From a virus: a DNA stretch of 44,405 nt. The stretch is taken from IMG/VR virus record IMGVR_UViG_3300045996_004589, positions 1 through 44,405 of that record. One strand, 5' to 3'. A program made the translations under genes and the position numbers. Below the pieces are notes generated by a model, which ran no database searches, was not told the origin of the DNA, and saw only the letters and a program-made list of their open reading frames with translations. Below, one piece after another: positions 1-7,267 of the stretch; position 1 is the first letter of the stretch, and each line of letters starts with the position of its first letter.

Positions 1-960
1 TTAGCCTACTTTTTTGATCGCGTCGGCCAGCGTGCCGCGCACCAGGTGCGCATAGCGCTCGGTCGTTTTCTTGTCCTTGTGGCCGAGAATCCCGCCCACA
101 GTGTACAGCTCCACGCCGTTGTTCACCATCTCGCTCGCCGTGCTGTGGCGCAGGTCGTGGAAATGCAGGTGCTTGAATCCGGCCTGATTCATCGCCGCGC
201 GCACGTGCTTCTCCAGCCAGGACCGGCTCCAGGTGAAAGGCAGGTACCGCACCAGCACACGGATGCGCGGGTGCATTGGAACGAACCGGCGTTCACCATT
301 CTTGGTGTCGTCCAGGATGAAGCCGTCGTCGTGGATCTGGCCGCCTTTGCCCAGGCTCAGGACCTCACCCAGGCGCATGCCCGAGTAGAAGGCGATGCGC
401 ACTAGCGCCCTGCCCTCCTTGTCAGTGCACGCGCGCGCGATCTTGAGCATATCGGCGCGGCCGGCGTAATGGTGGCGCGCGTTGCGGACGGTGGGCATGG
501 CCAGCTCGTAAAGTTCGTTCCGGTCGCCGAGGCCGTGCTTCTTCTTGGCGTAGTTGCAGGCGGCGCGCAGGTAGGAAAGCCTGGCCTTGAGCGTGGCTGG
601 CGACCACGAGGTCTCGGTGTCGATGATTTCCTTGGCGACGTCCGCCAGTTCATCCAGGTACCGGCCATCGAAGTAGCCGTGAATGAGCGCCAGTTCCTGG
701 ATGATTTCGTTGCCGGTCTTGAGTTCCGGGCAGCGGTAGTAGGCGTAGAGGTCGACCGCCTTCTGTATGAGGATGCGTGCCTTTATGGCACCAGACGCAA
801 CGCCGTAGAGCCTGGCGGTTTCGGCTTGCTCGAACGCTTGGGCTTCGTCGCGACCCCAAGCTTCTGGAAGCAGTTTTGAGGCGCGGACACGTTGGCCCTG
901 GATGACCTTGTTGAATTCATATCGCCAGCGACGGTTGCGCTTATCGTAACGGATCGGCAT
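1..960 (-). CDS. int: Tyrosine-recombinase integrase
   Basis: This site-specific recombinase would insert and excise the phage, here presumably at tRNA-Ser. The C-terminal half carries the tyrosine-recombinase signature: the first Arg in FYSGMRLGEVL, HDLRH giving His-x-x-Arg, LGH, and the nucleophile Tyr in TTERYAHL. The N-terminal MPIRYDKRNRRWRYEF stretch looks like the arm-binding start of this family, so I start at 960 (319 aa); an in-frame ATG at 1026 would add 22 residues with no family-like features. There is no good Shine-Dalgarno at 960, and expression may rely on coupling to the overlapping excisionase. The first 178 nt also encode the excisionase C-terminus in another frame. The gene is complete and ends exactly at base 1. 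Confidence 0.93.
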   Translation of the reverse strand: MPIRYDKRNRRWRYEFNKVIQGQRVRASKLLPEAWGRDEAQAFEQAETARLYGVASGAIKARILIQKAVDLYAYYRCPELKTGNEIIQELALIHGYFDGRYLDELADVAKEIIDTETSWSPATLKARLSYLRAACNYAKKKHGLGDRNELYELAMPTVRNARHHYAGRADMLKIARACTDKEGRALVRIAFYSGMRLGEVLSLGKGGQIHDDGFILDDTKNGERRFVPMHPRIRVLVRYLPFTWSRSWLEKHVRAAMNQAGFKHLHFHDLRHSTASEMVNNGVELYTVGGILGHKDKKTTERYAHLVRGTLADAIKKVG

Positions 961-1121
961 TTGTTTTTGTAATCGAGAATATCTTGCACTTCGAATCGGA
1001 TGCATTTCCGGCCCATTCGGTAGCAAGGAATGGGGCCGGCGGGCGCCGCCAGGTCATACATTGTACGATGGTCAATGCCCAGCATATCGGCTGCTGCTTT
1101 TGCGTTGATCATCCCCATCAT
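783..1121 (-). CDS. Excisionase-like (AlpA/MerR-type HTH) DNA-binding protein
   Basis: This 112-aa protein begins with a winged-helix/HTH segment of the excisionase-AlpA type: NAKAAADMLGIDHRTMYDL, then GPIPCYRMGRKCIRFE and a DILDYK ending. It probably directs integrase toward excision and may regulate the left operon. Its start overlaps the stop of the preceding gene by four bases (1118-1121, ATGA), indicating translational coupling. The C-terminal 59 codons lie inside int in another frame. I keep the full length because the tail (FQKLG...PKP...STALRLV) resembles, as I recall, tails of other phage excisionase-like proteins. The alternative is that only about the first 60 residues matter and the rest is read-through of int DNA. 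Confidence 0.75.
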   Translation of the reverse strand: MMGMINAKAAADMLGIDHRTMYDLAAPAGPIPCYRMGRKCIRFEVQDILDYKNKCRSVTISATVAGDMNSTRSSRANVSAPQNCFQKLGVATKPKRSSKPKPPGSTALRLVP

Positions 1122-1573
1122 GGTGCTTTACCCTCCAGTCGCGCGCGGCGCGCGAAAACCCACACCGGCCCGTCCTCGCTGTCGTGGATGCTCAGGGTGT
1201 GCCACCCTTCGCGCTGGCGCCGCGGTGACCGCGCGTCCCAGGCAGCCACGCTGTTCTCACCCTTATCGTAGTAGGCAACGTAAGCAGGGTGATCAGGGTC
1301 TTCGTCTTCCAGCATTGCATAATCGATTTCGAGCTGCTGCGCCTCGATCCACTCTTTCCATGCCGTGACGTCCTCGCCAACATCGGGCACGCCTGGATTG
1401 GTCCACCATCCGCTGTCGTCGCGCGCCATCAGTACATCGATATCGATCAGTTGCGGCGCCGGCGCCGCCGGGCCCAGCGCGCGCCGCGCCCGGATGCTCA
1501 TGTGAACCGCGCCGATGGCGGCGAAGATGGCGCTGCCCGACAGCAGTAGCCCTGCGATCTGATTGTTTTCCAT
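1118..1573 (-). CDS. Phage membrane-anchored hypothetical protein
   Basis: A 151-aa protein of unknown function. Residues 5-25 form one hydrophobic segment (IAGLLLSGSAIFAAIGAVHM) followed by basic residues (RARR), which suggests a single N-terminal membrane anchor with a cytoplasmic domain. The soluble part is acidic and Trp-rich (WWTNPGVPDVGEDVTAWKEW, then DEDPDHPAYVAYY). The start at 1573 has a strong AGGAGG ribosome site; longer in-frame starts have no such support. It is the last gene before the excisionase and is coupled to it by ATGA overlap. I recognise no domain. Confidence 0.75.
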   Translation of the reverse strand: MENNQIAGLLLSGSAIFAAIGAVHMSIRARRALGPAAPAPQLIDIDVLMARDDSGWWTNPGVPDVGEDVTAWKEWIEAQQLEIDYAMLEDEDPDHPAYVAYYDKGENSVAAWDARSPRRQREGWHTLSIHDSEDGPVWVFARRARLEGKAP

Positions 1574-1608
1574 TACTTCCTCCTGCGGCCGCGCCGCTTC
1601 CATAGTAT

Positions 1609-1980
1609 TTAACGTGGTTTCGGGAAGGCCACAACGTTGGCCAGCTCGGCGGCGACGCCGCCGGCGGCCTTGAACTCTTCCCACATCTTCAGGTGCGCCG
1701 CGCAGTAGTGGACTTCCGGCGCGATCTCATTCGCGTGGTCGTCGCACATCAGGCGGTCGCAGGTCTTGCCGTCGCCGACCGGGAAATCGCACAGGAAGTC
1801 GCCGAAGCCAGCGCAGTCCGCGCAGTGATCGCCCAGGTCGCCGCAGATGAACACCCGGCCGCCCTGGTCACGCTGCTTGCTGGCGCTGTACTGCTCCCAG
1901 GTGCCGAGGTAGCCATCCTTCTGCCAGCGCTCGTATTCCTCGCGCGTCGGGCTTTTGATCTTGTCGATGCAGCACGGCAT
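1609..1980 (-). CDS. Cysteine-rich, probably zinc-binding phage protein
   Basis: A 123-aa protein of a type often seen in early regions of beta- and gammaproteobacterial phages; I do not know its function. About a dozen Cys/His residues occur in pairs: MPCC at the start, CGDLGDHCADC and FLCDFP in the middle, CDRLMCDDH, and HYCAAHL. This spacing suggests one or two zinc sites. The segment SPTREEYERWQKDGYLGTWEQY is probably helical. The start at 1980 follows GGGGAGATAGCC, a good ribosome site, and lies 2 nt after the preceding stop. A longer in-frame ORF upstream is a shadow of the neighbouring gene. Confidence 0.8.
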   Translation of the reverse strand: MPCCIDKIKSPTREEYERWQKDGYLGTWEQYSASKQRDQGGRVFICGDLGDHCADCAGFGDFLCDFPVGDGKTCDRLMCDDHANEIAPEVHYCAAHLKMWEEFKAAGGVAAELANVVAFPKPR

Positions 1981-1982
1981 GG

Positions 1983-2267
1983 CTATCTCCCCGCGGCCTG
2001 GCGCGGCGCGCGCGAATTGCCGGTCTTGACCCAGCGCGCCACGCTCAGTTCGCAACCGCTCCCGAGGCATACGCCATTGGCCATGCACAGGTGTGTTTTC
2101 GGGCCGCAGCATCCGCAGTGGCACTTTTTCTTCCTGCCCGGTCGCTTCGGGACAGGCTGGCTGTACCGGATGTGGCGCGCCGACGAGCCAACCTCGCCCC
2201 ACCCGGCCGTGCCGCCGCGCATCGCGGCCGAGAGCGCATTCTTGTGCAGTTTGGTCAGGTCGGTCAT
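1983..2267 (-). CDS. Small basic Cys-rich phage protein
   Basis: A 94-aa protein of unknown function. Its centre holds a compact basic and Cys-rich patch (KRPGRKKKCHCGCCGPKTHLC, then CLGSGC), which could bind zinc or nucleic acid. The N-terminus (MTDLTKLHKNALSAAMRGG) is probably helical. It starts with a four-base overlap on the upstream gene (2264-2267) and ends two bases before the next start, so it is a coupled operon member. No recognised domain; the call as a real gene rests on packing and composition. Confidence 0.65.
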   Translation of the reverse strand: MTDLTKLHKNALSAAMRGGTAGWGEVGSSARHIRYSQPVPKRPGRKKKCHCGCCGPKTHLCMANGVCLGSGCELSVARWVKTGNSRAPRQAAGR

Positions 2268-2548
2268 GCAGGAACTCCTGGACGTTGGGTGGCCTTCCAG
2301 GCCATAAACGGGCCGCGCACCAGCTGGTGGAACCGGTAGGCGGCGATGCTGTTCAGGTCCAGCTCGGTGCGCGTCTTGATCTGGCAGGCCGTCAGGACGA
2401 AGGCGCGGGCGAACGATTCGTCTACCAGGCCCTGCTCGATCGGCGGGCCGGCCAGGTCCTTCGCGATGGCGCGCAGGTAGGCGTGGAACAACGGATCCTT
2501 GCAGAACATGCAGGCCAGGACGCGCAGGTCTTTGCTGGCGCGGGTCAT
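2264..2548 (-). CDS. Hypothetical phage protein, helical
   Basis: A 94-aa protein with no family I recognise. The sequence (DLRVLACMFCKDPLFHAYL, then IEQGLVDESFARAFVLTACQIKTRTELD, then AAYRFHQLVRGPF) looks like a small all-helical cytoplasmic protein with two conserved-looking Cys residues near the start. It overlaps its neighbours by four bases on each side (2264-2267 and 2545-2548), so it belongs to the co-translated run of accessory early genes. Related small proteins of about this length are common in left operons of lambdoid phages, generally without assigned function. Confidence 0.7.
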   Translation of the reverse strand: MTRASKDLRVLACMFCKDPLFHAYLRAIAKDLAGPPIEQGLVDESFARAFVLTACQIKTRTELDLNSIAAYRFHQLVRGPFMAWKATQRPGVPA

Positions 2549-2949
2549 GGCGCTGCTCCCGCGATCCGGACGGCGCGGCCGCCGCGCCAGCGCCAGCCTG
2601 GGGCGATCTGGCTACGCTTGAAGCGCTCCCGCTTCTGCTGTTGCGTCATCTTCGGCCAGGGCTCGTCACCGGACTTGAAGTAGCCATCAGGCACGGCGAC
2701 CATCCAATAGTGGTGCTCGATCCAGTCGGTGCGCGTGCATTTCTCATCCCATTCGCGCCCGTCAGGGGTTGAGCTCCACCAGCCGAACACCGGGCAGCCG
2801 TCGATGCCAATACCGGTGCGGTAGTCGCCCTCCGGGTGATCCCAGCGGTCGCACTTGTACACGTCCGGAAGGCCATTGCCGTAGGCCGAATGGCTGCGCA
2901 GCAGCTCCACCGCTCGCTTCGCCTGCTTCTTGTAGATGCGCGGGTTCAA
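2545..2949 (-). CDS. Hypothetical phage protein, Trp/aromatic-rich
   Basis: A 134-aa protein of unknown function. It starts with a basic helix (MNPRIYKKQAKRAVELLRSH) and continues with an aromatic-rich centre (DYRTGIGIDGCPVFGWWSS, WIEHHYWMVAVPDG) and a basic tail (KMTQQQKRERFKR, GWRWRGGRAVR). Similar proteins occur in early accessory regions of proteobacterial phages, but no activity is known to me. It is coupled by four-base overlaps to genes on both sides. The basic ends could suggest nucleic-acid contact, which is only a guess. Confidence 0.72.
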   Translation of the reverse strand: MNPRIYKKQAKRAVELLRSHSAYGNGLPDVYKCDRWDHPEGDYRTGIGIDGCPVFGWWSSTPDGREWDEKCTRTDWIEHHYWMVAVPDGYFKSGDEPWPKMTQQQKRERFKRSQIAPGWRWRGGRAVRIAGAAP

Positions 2950-3335
2950 GGCGTCACCTCTGGCACTTCCTCGCCGAACTTACTCGCCACGTAGCAGCGC
3001 ATGGCGGCAACGAGCGGGGTTTCGCCCTTGCCGCGATGCATCTGCACTTCGGAAAGGTTGGATTCGATCAGGCCTCGCATGGTCGTGCCGTACCAGGTCG
3101 ACCCGCTTGGAAGAACTGGTTGCAGCTTGATCACTTCGCGCTGAATTATCGGCCCGCCGCGCTCCCAGTTGGTGCTGTAATCCAGGACGCGGGCGGGGCC
3201 TTGTGGCACGTTCACGCAATGGAAGACGTCGCTACGCTGGACCTGGCGCACCTGCAGCTGGCCGGCCGGCACGCCCTCGGCGCGCGCCACCCAGTAATCC
3301 AGCCAGGCGCCGGAGAGTTCGGATACGTGGATCAT
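2946..3335 (-). CDS. DUF2591 (NinX-like) family phage protein
   Basis: A 129-aa protein that fits the DUF2591 family, sometimes called NinX. The family-like features are MIHVSELSGAWLDYWVARAEG at the start, the NWERGGPIIQRE block in the middle, and the C-terminal LVAAMRCYVASKFGEEV. The molecular role is not known; members sit in the early or nin regions of many phages. Length is normal for the family. It is coupled by four-base overlaps to both neighbours (3332-3335 and 2946-2949) and therefore shares their leftward early transcription. Confidence 0.88.
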   Translation of the reverse strand: MIHVSELSGAWLDYWVARAEGVPAGQLQVRQVQRSDVFHCVNVPQGPARVLDYSTNWERGGPIIQREVIKLQPVLPSGSTWYGTTMRGLIESNLSEVQMHRGKGETPLVAAMRCYVASKFGEEVPEVTP

Positions 3336-3865
3336 GCTGGCACCTCAGATGCAGCGTGCAGGCGCAGCCCGGCCTTGACGGCTTCGATGATCTTGCACAG
3401 GTAGACATACTCCGGGTTCTGGCGCTGGGGCAGCTGGCACCACCATTCCTCGCCGAAGATATCGTCGAACAGGTCAGAATTCAGGATGACCGGTGCCTCA
3501 AGTTCAGCCCAGTCAATGCGCTCCCAAAGGGCGCGGGCGTCCTTCTTGTCGATGTCGCCGGCGCGGCGCTGCTTGATAACCTCCGCGCGGCAGCCACGAT
3601 CCAAGGCTTCCTGATCACAGACTTCACGTTCGATGCCGCTCTTCATCTTGTCCGCCAGATAACCGGTGCTGGCGCGCAGGAAGAATTCGGCCATGGTACT
3701 CTTGCTCATCGCGCCCCAATAGTTGACCCAGGCGTTATCCCAGCAGGTGATGGTGATGCGTCCTTGGCCCAGCTCAAAGTCTTCGATCATGACGCGGATC
3801 GGGTCGAGGCCTTCCGCGCCACGGATCAGGATCTGCTGGACGGTCGATGCTACGATGGAGATCAT
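3332..3865 (-). CDS. Conserved phage hypothetical protein
   Basis: A 177-aa protein of a type I have seen in several phages, without known function. The N-terminal third (ASTVQQILIRGAEGLDPIRVMIEDFELGQGRITITCW, as two segments) looks like beta strands. The middle (WVNYWGAMSKSTMAEFFLRASTGYLADKM) is followed by a charged helical part and an acidic Trp-rich region (DIFGEEWW). The start at 3865 overlaps the upstream stop (ATGA), so the much longer open frame upstream, which is antisense-like to the next gene, is not used. It is an operon member in the accessory left arm. Confidence 0.8.
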   Translation of the reverse strand: MISIVASTVQQILIRGAEGLDPIRVMIEDFELGQGRITITCWDNAWVNYWGAMSKSTMAEFFLRASTGYLADKMKSGIEREVCDQEALDRGCRAEVIKQRRAGDIDKKDARALWERIDWAELEAPVILNSDLFDDIFGEEWWCQLPQRQNPEYVYLCKIIEAVKAGLRLHAASEVPA

Positions 3866-4377
3866 GGCGTCACCCGCTTGAACTCGACCACCCACACCCA
3901 GGGGTTGGCATCCCAGCTGCCGGCGCCATAGATCGATTCCCATAATGCAGGGAAAGCAATCTCGCGCACGCGGCGCCGCGTCTCCGCCAGGCCTCGGCCG
4001 GCCAACGGCATATCCGCGCCCTCGCAAAGCGCGTCGTCTTCGCTGATATCCTGCAGCCGCTCCACACGCAACCCGACAATCTCCAACTGGAGCCCGTCGG
4101 CATCCGGCACTAGTAGGCGGTCGCCTGGCTGGCCGTAGGGGCAATAGGTGTGCACTGCCGCTGGCCAGTCGTAATGCGCTTCTTCGATGAATGGGCCGCC
4201 ATCTGGAGCTTGCCAGCCCCACAGCTTCGCGAGCTCGCCATTCGGCTGCCCTGGAGCATGCCACGCGGTTTCCCATTGCTCGGGTTGCGGCCTCATGACC
4301 CGGCGTGTCTGCGTCTTGCTGCCATCGAGGATGGCGCGCACCATCGGCGCGCTGAAGAGGATTGGGCGCTCCTTCAC
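3862..4377 (-). CDS. ASCH/PUA-like phage protein with probable internal deletion
   Basis: The first 25 residues (MKERPILFSAPMVRAILDG then KTQTRRV) are the hallmark of a widespread phage family with an ASCH-like fold, thought to bind RNA or a nucleotide. The later LEIVGLRVERLQDISEDDA block is also typical. Between them, family members usually have PGDRLWVRE followed by several dozen residues; here PGDRLLVPDADG runs straight into LEIVG, and the WVRE part is missing. The frame stays open, so the product (171 aa) may be stable, but a likely binding-site strand is lost. Coupled to both neighbours by four-base overlaps. Confidence 0.85.
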   Translation of the reverse strand: MKERPILFSAPMVRAILDGSKTQTRRVMRPQPEQWETAWHAPGQPNGELAKLWGWQAPDGGPFIEEAHYDWPAAVHTYCPYGQPGDRLLVPDADGLQLEIVGLRVERLQDISEDDALCEGADMPLAGRGLAETRRRVREIAFPALWESIYGAGSWDANPWVWVVEFKRVTP

Positions 4378-4793
4378 GCTGCACCGCCTTTCAGGAAGGC
4401 TCGGATGCGGTCAGCAACCTCGTGATCCTGGTCCAGGTTGTCGTCGAACGTTTCAAGCGCATCGCTCAACAGCGTGCGAGCCGTCGCGATCTGGTTTTCC
4501 AGGGCCTTCGCGTGCCGGCTCAAGCCTTTCGCCGTCCAGCCGCCGTCGAAGTGGTCCATGGTCAGGCCTTGGCAGGCATTCCAGCAGGCGGCAATTCGGT
4601 GCGCGTTGCCGCGGCTCAGTGCATCGTCCGGCTCACCGACCATGCCAGTCAGGGCAATAGCCTTCGCGCCGGATTCCTCCATGGCGCAATGATGAGTCCC
4701 GATCAGCCCGTCGTTCAGCGTTCCCACGATCAGCCGACCCTCGGTGTGCACCGGCGCCGCACGTGCGGGCTGTTCCATCAGTTCAGTTTCCAT
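4374..4793 (-). CDS. Hypothetical phage protein
   Basis: A 139-aa protein without a recognised domain. The middle (ALSRGNAHRIAACWNACQG then MDHFDGGW) matches a motif common in phage early proteins that contain a phrase like NARRIVACVNAC, but their function is unknown to me. The C-terminal half is an acidic helical stretch (RTLLSDALETFDDNLDQDHEVADRIRAFL). It overlaps the next gene by four bases. Upstream it is separated by 11 nt from the winged-helix gene that ends at 4805. Confidence 0.75.
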   Translation of the reverse strand: METELMEQPARAAPVHTEGRLIVGTLNDGLIGTHHCAMEESGAKAIALTGMVGEPDDALSRGNAHRIAACWNACQGLTMDHFDGGWTAKGLSRHAKALENQIATARTLLSDALETFDDNLDQDHEVADRIRAFLKGGAA

Positions 4794-4804
4794 ACAGCGC
4801 TCCT

Positions 4805-5143
4805 TCAGTATTTGGATGGGATGGCTTCACGCGCGGCCCGGATGGCGGCGATGCGCTCGGCGATTTCTTTGCGTGGCTTGAGCACCGGCCACGGGCTGAC
4901 CGGCGCCGCGGCCTTCTGGATGGATTCCAGTTGCGCTGGGGTCGGGATGTAGAAGCGCGCGGTGCGCTCCCCGCTCTGGCGGCGCACGACGCCCTGCTCT
5001 TCCAGGGTGGCGACGCACTTGCGCACCATGGCCAGGCCGAGCTTTGTTTTGCTGACGATGCTGGCCAGCGTGAAGGCGGAGCCGCCCTGGCTTTGCAGGA
5101 AGGTGGTTACGGAGGCGCGGACCAGGCCGTCGACGTTATCCAT
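4805..5143 (-). CDS. Winged-helix DNA-binding-like protein
   Basis: A 112-aa protein whose first 70 residues look like a winged helix: helix 1 (VDGLVRASVTTFLQS), helix 2 (TLASIVSKTKL), recognition helix (GLAMVRKCVATLEEQG), and a wing (VVRRQSGERTARFYI). The rest is a basic helix (RKEIAERIAAIRAAREAIP). It may be a transcriptional regulator or replication accessory factor; no specific family is clear. The start at 5143 has a strong ribosome site (AAGGAG seven nt upstream) and overlaps the end of the Ead-like gene by eight bases. A longer in-frame extension is a shadow. Confidence 0.78.
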   Translation of the reverse strand: MDNVDGLVRASVTTFLQSQGGSAFTLASIVSKTKLGLAMVRKCVATLEEQGVVRRQSGERTARFYIPTPAQLESIQKAAAPVSPWPVLKPRKEIAERIAAIRAAREAIPSKY

Positions 5144-6557
5144 GGGAGGCTCCTTTCGAGCAAGCGCAGGCCTTGCCGAAGGCAGTGCCGGTGCCGGCGC
5201 AGACCTCGCACGCGGCCGCCACGCTCGCGCAGGCGCAGCCGTGGCCCTCGTTCTCAGGGCAATTCGCTGGCTCACCGCCGCAAGCGCGCGGCTTGGAGCC
5301 CGCCGGCGGGGTCCAGCCCGCCTCGATCAGTTCGTCGTAGAACTGGCCAGAACCCTCTCCCAGCGCGCGGACTGCATCCAACACGTCGCTGGCGTCGATC
5401 TTGATGGCCAAGACTTCGGTCCGTTGCGCGGAGCGCGGCGCCGCCTGCTGGCTGGCCGCAAGGGCGGCGCCGGCAGCGATTACCTTTTCGCGGCAGTCGT
5501 TGAAGCCACGACGGTAGCCTTGGCCGTAGCTCAGGCCGTCCACCTCCGGGCCACAAACTTCGGAGATCCATTCCGGCGGCAGGTCTTGCCCGCCCGCTGG
5601 TGTGGTCGTCCCGGCCTTATGCCTATGACCACCTGTGAGCGGCGGGTGCTTCGGTGCTGGTGGGCGTGGAGTCGTCGGTAGTGGGTTGACGGTGAAATTC
5701 TGATAGCGCCCAGGAGAAAGGCCATTATCCAACTTTGCCGGTTTGACCGCGGCCACGACCTCGTGATCGATGGGCGAGGCTTGCGCTGGGGTGGCGGCAA
5801 ATATCGGTTCAGTCACGCCGATACCAGGCAGGGCCTTTCGGGTAACCGTGCACATTACTCCAGGGTCGCCAGCGGCAAGGCGTTGAAGCACGTATGCTGG
5901 CAGGTAGCCGATCGGTGCGGCGGCTGCCTTCCCGCCCTCCTGTTGCAAGGGCTGTGCGAGAAGGGCTTGCACGTCGTCAAAGAAAACCAGCGGCCCCTCG
6001 AAATGGGTATCAATGTTTCGCTCGGCATTCATTACATATCGCGTCAACTTCGACAGGTCAGGCGCTTGCCGGGCGGCGAGGGCGGCAGCTTCTTCTGCCT
6101 CGGCTTTCGACACGATACGCTCATCACGGGCACCGTTGCGACGGCCTGCGGCGTAGCCTTCCTCCCGCGCCTTGGCGAGCTGGGCGTCGTACCGCGCAAC
6201 AATCGTTCGGGCGAAACGATGCGCCGCCGCCACGTCCTGTGGGACGTTGTTCCCACGGAAAAGCAGTATTTGCTCGACAAGCCATGTCGGCGTGTTGCTG
6301 GTGCTCTCTGCTGGAGATACAGCGCGCTCGGCCAGGGCGATCAGCTCCAGCACGGCGGCAGGGCTTGCGGCGGCGATGAATTTCATGTCGGAATCGCTCG
6401 GCAAAACTTCCTCTCCGATCAATTCCTCCCCGTGATTAGCCTCCAACCCTACATGGCTGAAGTCTCCGTTGTCGGCATAATGGTCTTGCGTGTACCACGG
6501 TCCCGGCGTTGCCTTCTGCGCCAGCTCGCGCAGTTTGTTGAACTGGGTGATGTTCAT
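5136..6557 (-). CDS. Ead/Ea22-like accessory protein with C-terminal zinc-type cluster
   Basis: A 473-aa protein. The opening MNITQFNKLRELAQKATPGPWY, the SDMKFIAAASPAAVLELIALAE block, and the following helical region are typical of Ead/Ea22-like phage proteins, which are variable, early expressed and of unclear function. The middle contains a Pro/Thr-rich linker and LSYGQGYRRGFNDCREKV. The last 45 residues hold about nine Cys, including CEVCAGTG, a DnaJ-type zinc-finger repeat. The start at 6557 is chosen because the family begins with this motif; GGAAGG lies upstream. Ead-like proteins are modular, and this one looks assembled from an N-terminal Ead block and an unrelated zinc tail. Confidence 0.82.
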   Translation of the reverse strand: MNITQFNKLRELAQKATPGPWYTQDHYADNGDFSHVGLEANHGEELIGEEVLPSDSDMKFIAAASPAAVLELIALAERAVSPAESTSNTPTWLVEQILLFRGNNVPQDVAAAHRFARTIVARYDAQLAKAREEGYAAGRRNGARDERIVSKAEAEEAAALAARQAPDLSKLTRYVMNAERNIDTHFEGPLVFFDDVQALLAQPLQQEGGKAAAAPIGYLPAYVLQRLAAGDPGVMCTVTRKALPGIGVTEPIFAATPAQASPIDHEVVAAVKPAKLDNGLSPGRYQNFTVNPLPTTPRPPAPKHPPLTGGHRHKAGTTTPAGGQDLPPEWISEVCGPEVDGLSYGQGYRRGFNDCREKVIAAGAALAASQQAAPRSAQRTEVLAIKIDASDVLDAVRALGEGSGQFYDELIEAGWTPPAGSKPRACGGEPANCPENEGHGCACASVAAACEVCAGTGTAFGKACACSKGASHG

Positions 6558-6582
6558 CTTGTGCCTTCCGTTGGCGAGATAA

Positions 6583-6753
6583 TCAGCGGACATGCAGCGA
6601 CACACAGCCATGGCCGGCGCGCTTGCACTTCCAGAGGTTGAACAGGGCGGCGATCAGGCTTTCGCCGCGCCACATGGTTTGGTCGTGGTAGCCCACGGAA
6701 ACGTCGGCCGGGTTGTAGGGCACCCACGCTGTCACTTCGAACCTATTGCCCAT
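6583..6753 (-). CDS. Small hypothetical protein
   Basis: A 56-aa reading frame (MGNRFEVTAWVPY... ending CVSLHVR) with a good ribosome site, AAAGGAGA seven to eight nt upstream. It overlaps the end of the upstream 174-aa gene by 11 bases and fills the gap before the Ead-like gene. The content (beta-type start, then TMWRGESLIAALFNLWKCKR) resembles short phage proteins that begin with RFEVTAWV, which I believe recur in other prophages. Function unknown; the call rests on ribosome site, spacing and protein-like composition. Confidence 0.7.
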   Translation of the reverse strand: MGNRFEVTAWVPYNPADVSVGYHDQTMWRGESLIAALFNLWKCKRAGHGCVSLHVR

Positions 6754-7267
6754 GGCGGGTATCTCCTTTGGGCGGGTTGGCGGCGATATCCGCGCGGTCC
6801 AGGCGCTCGATTTCCGCGAGGATCAGCGCGCCGGCCTTGACCAGCTCCCGGCGCCGATCGCCGAACTTCGGGGTCCAGTCCTCCGGGCACAGGGCTTCGC
6901 CAAAGGTGGCACCGTAGCCGGTTTCCTCTGCTGGCCAGTCGCGCGCGGCTGGCGGCATGGCGTACACGGCTGCGAAGGCTGCGATTTCGCCACAGGGGTG
7001 GGCGTCGTCGTGCTCATGCGACCAGTCTTCCTGCTCGACCTGGCGGCGGCGCTCGGCCAGCACCGCCGCGGCGGCCAACGACATCGCTACTGGCGCAACC
7101 TGTGCCGCTACGCGCTCCCGGCGCCGTGCCAAGATCCCAAACAAGTTCTCGGCGGCGGTATAGAACTTCGCTTCCCCCAGGTGGACGGCGGCCAGCTTGA
7201 TGTTCAACCAGTCCTTTTCCGACAGGTCGACCGCCACCGGGGCGGCGTTTGTACTCTTCTGGTTCAT
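6743..7267 (-). CDS. Conserved phage protein, possibly MazG-like
   Basis: A 174-aa protein. The core (LAERRRQVEQEDWSHEHDDAH, GEIAAFAAVYAMP, then FGDRRRELVKAGALILAEIERLD) belongs to a widespread phage family. Its helical layout with acidic residues near the first and last helices recalls all-alpha NTP pyrophosphatases of the MazG type, but I cannot confirm the metal-binding motif, so nucleotide hydrolysis is only a possibility. The N-terminal 60 residues are helical and basic. It is coupled to the upstream regulator by a four-base overlap (7264-7267). Confidence 0.75.
   Translation of the reverse strand: MNQKSTNAAPVAVDLSEKDWLNIKLAAVHLGEAKFYTAAENLFGILARRRERVAAQVAPVAMSLAAAAVLAERRRQVEQEDWSHEHDDAHPCGEIAAFAAVYAMPPAARDWPAEETGYGATFGEALCPEDWTPKFGDRRRELVKAGALILAEIERLDRADIAANPPKGDTRHGQ

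Noticed and set aside
3866-4384. N-terminal extension giving a 350-aa protein
   Set aside because: The extension runs through the ASCH-like gene in another frame; the start at 3865 is coupled by ATGA and fits the operon pattern.
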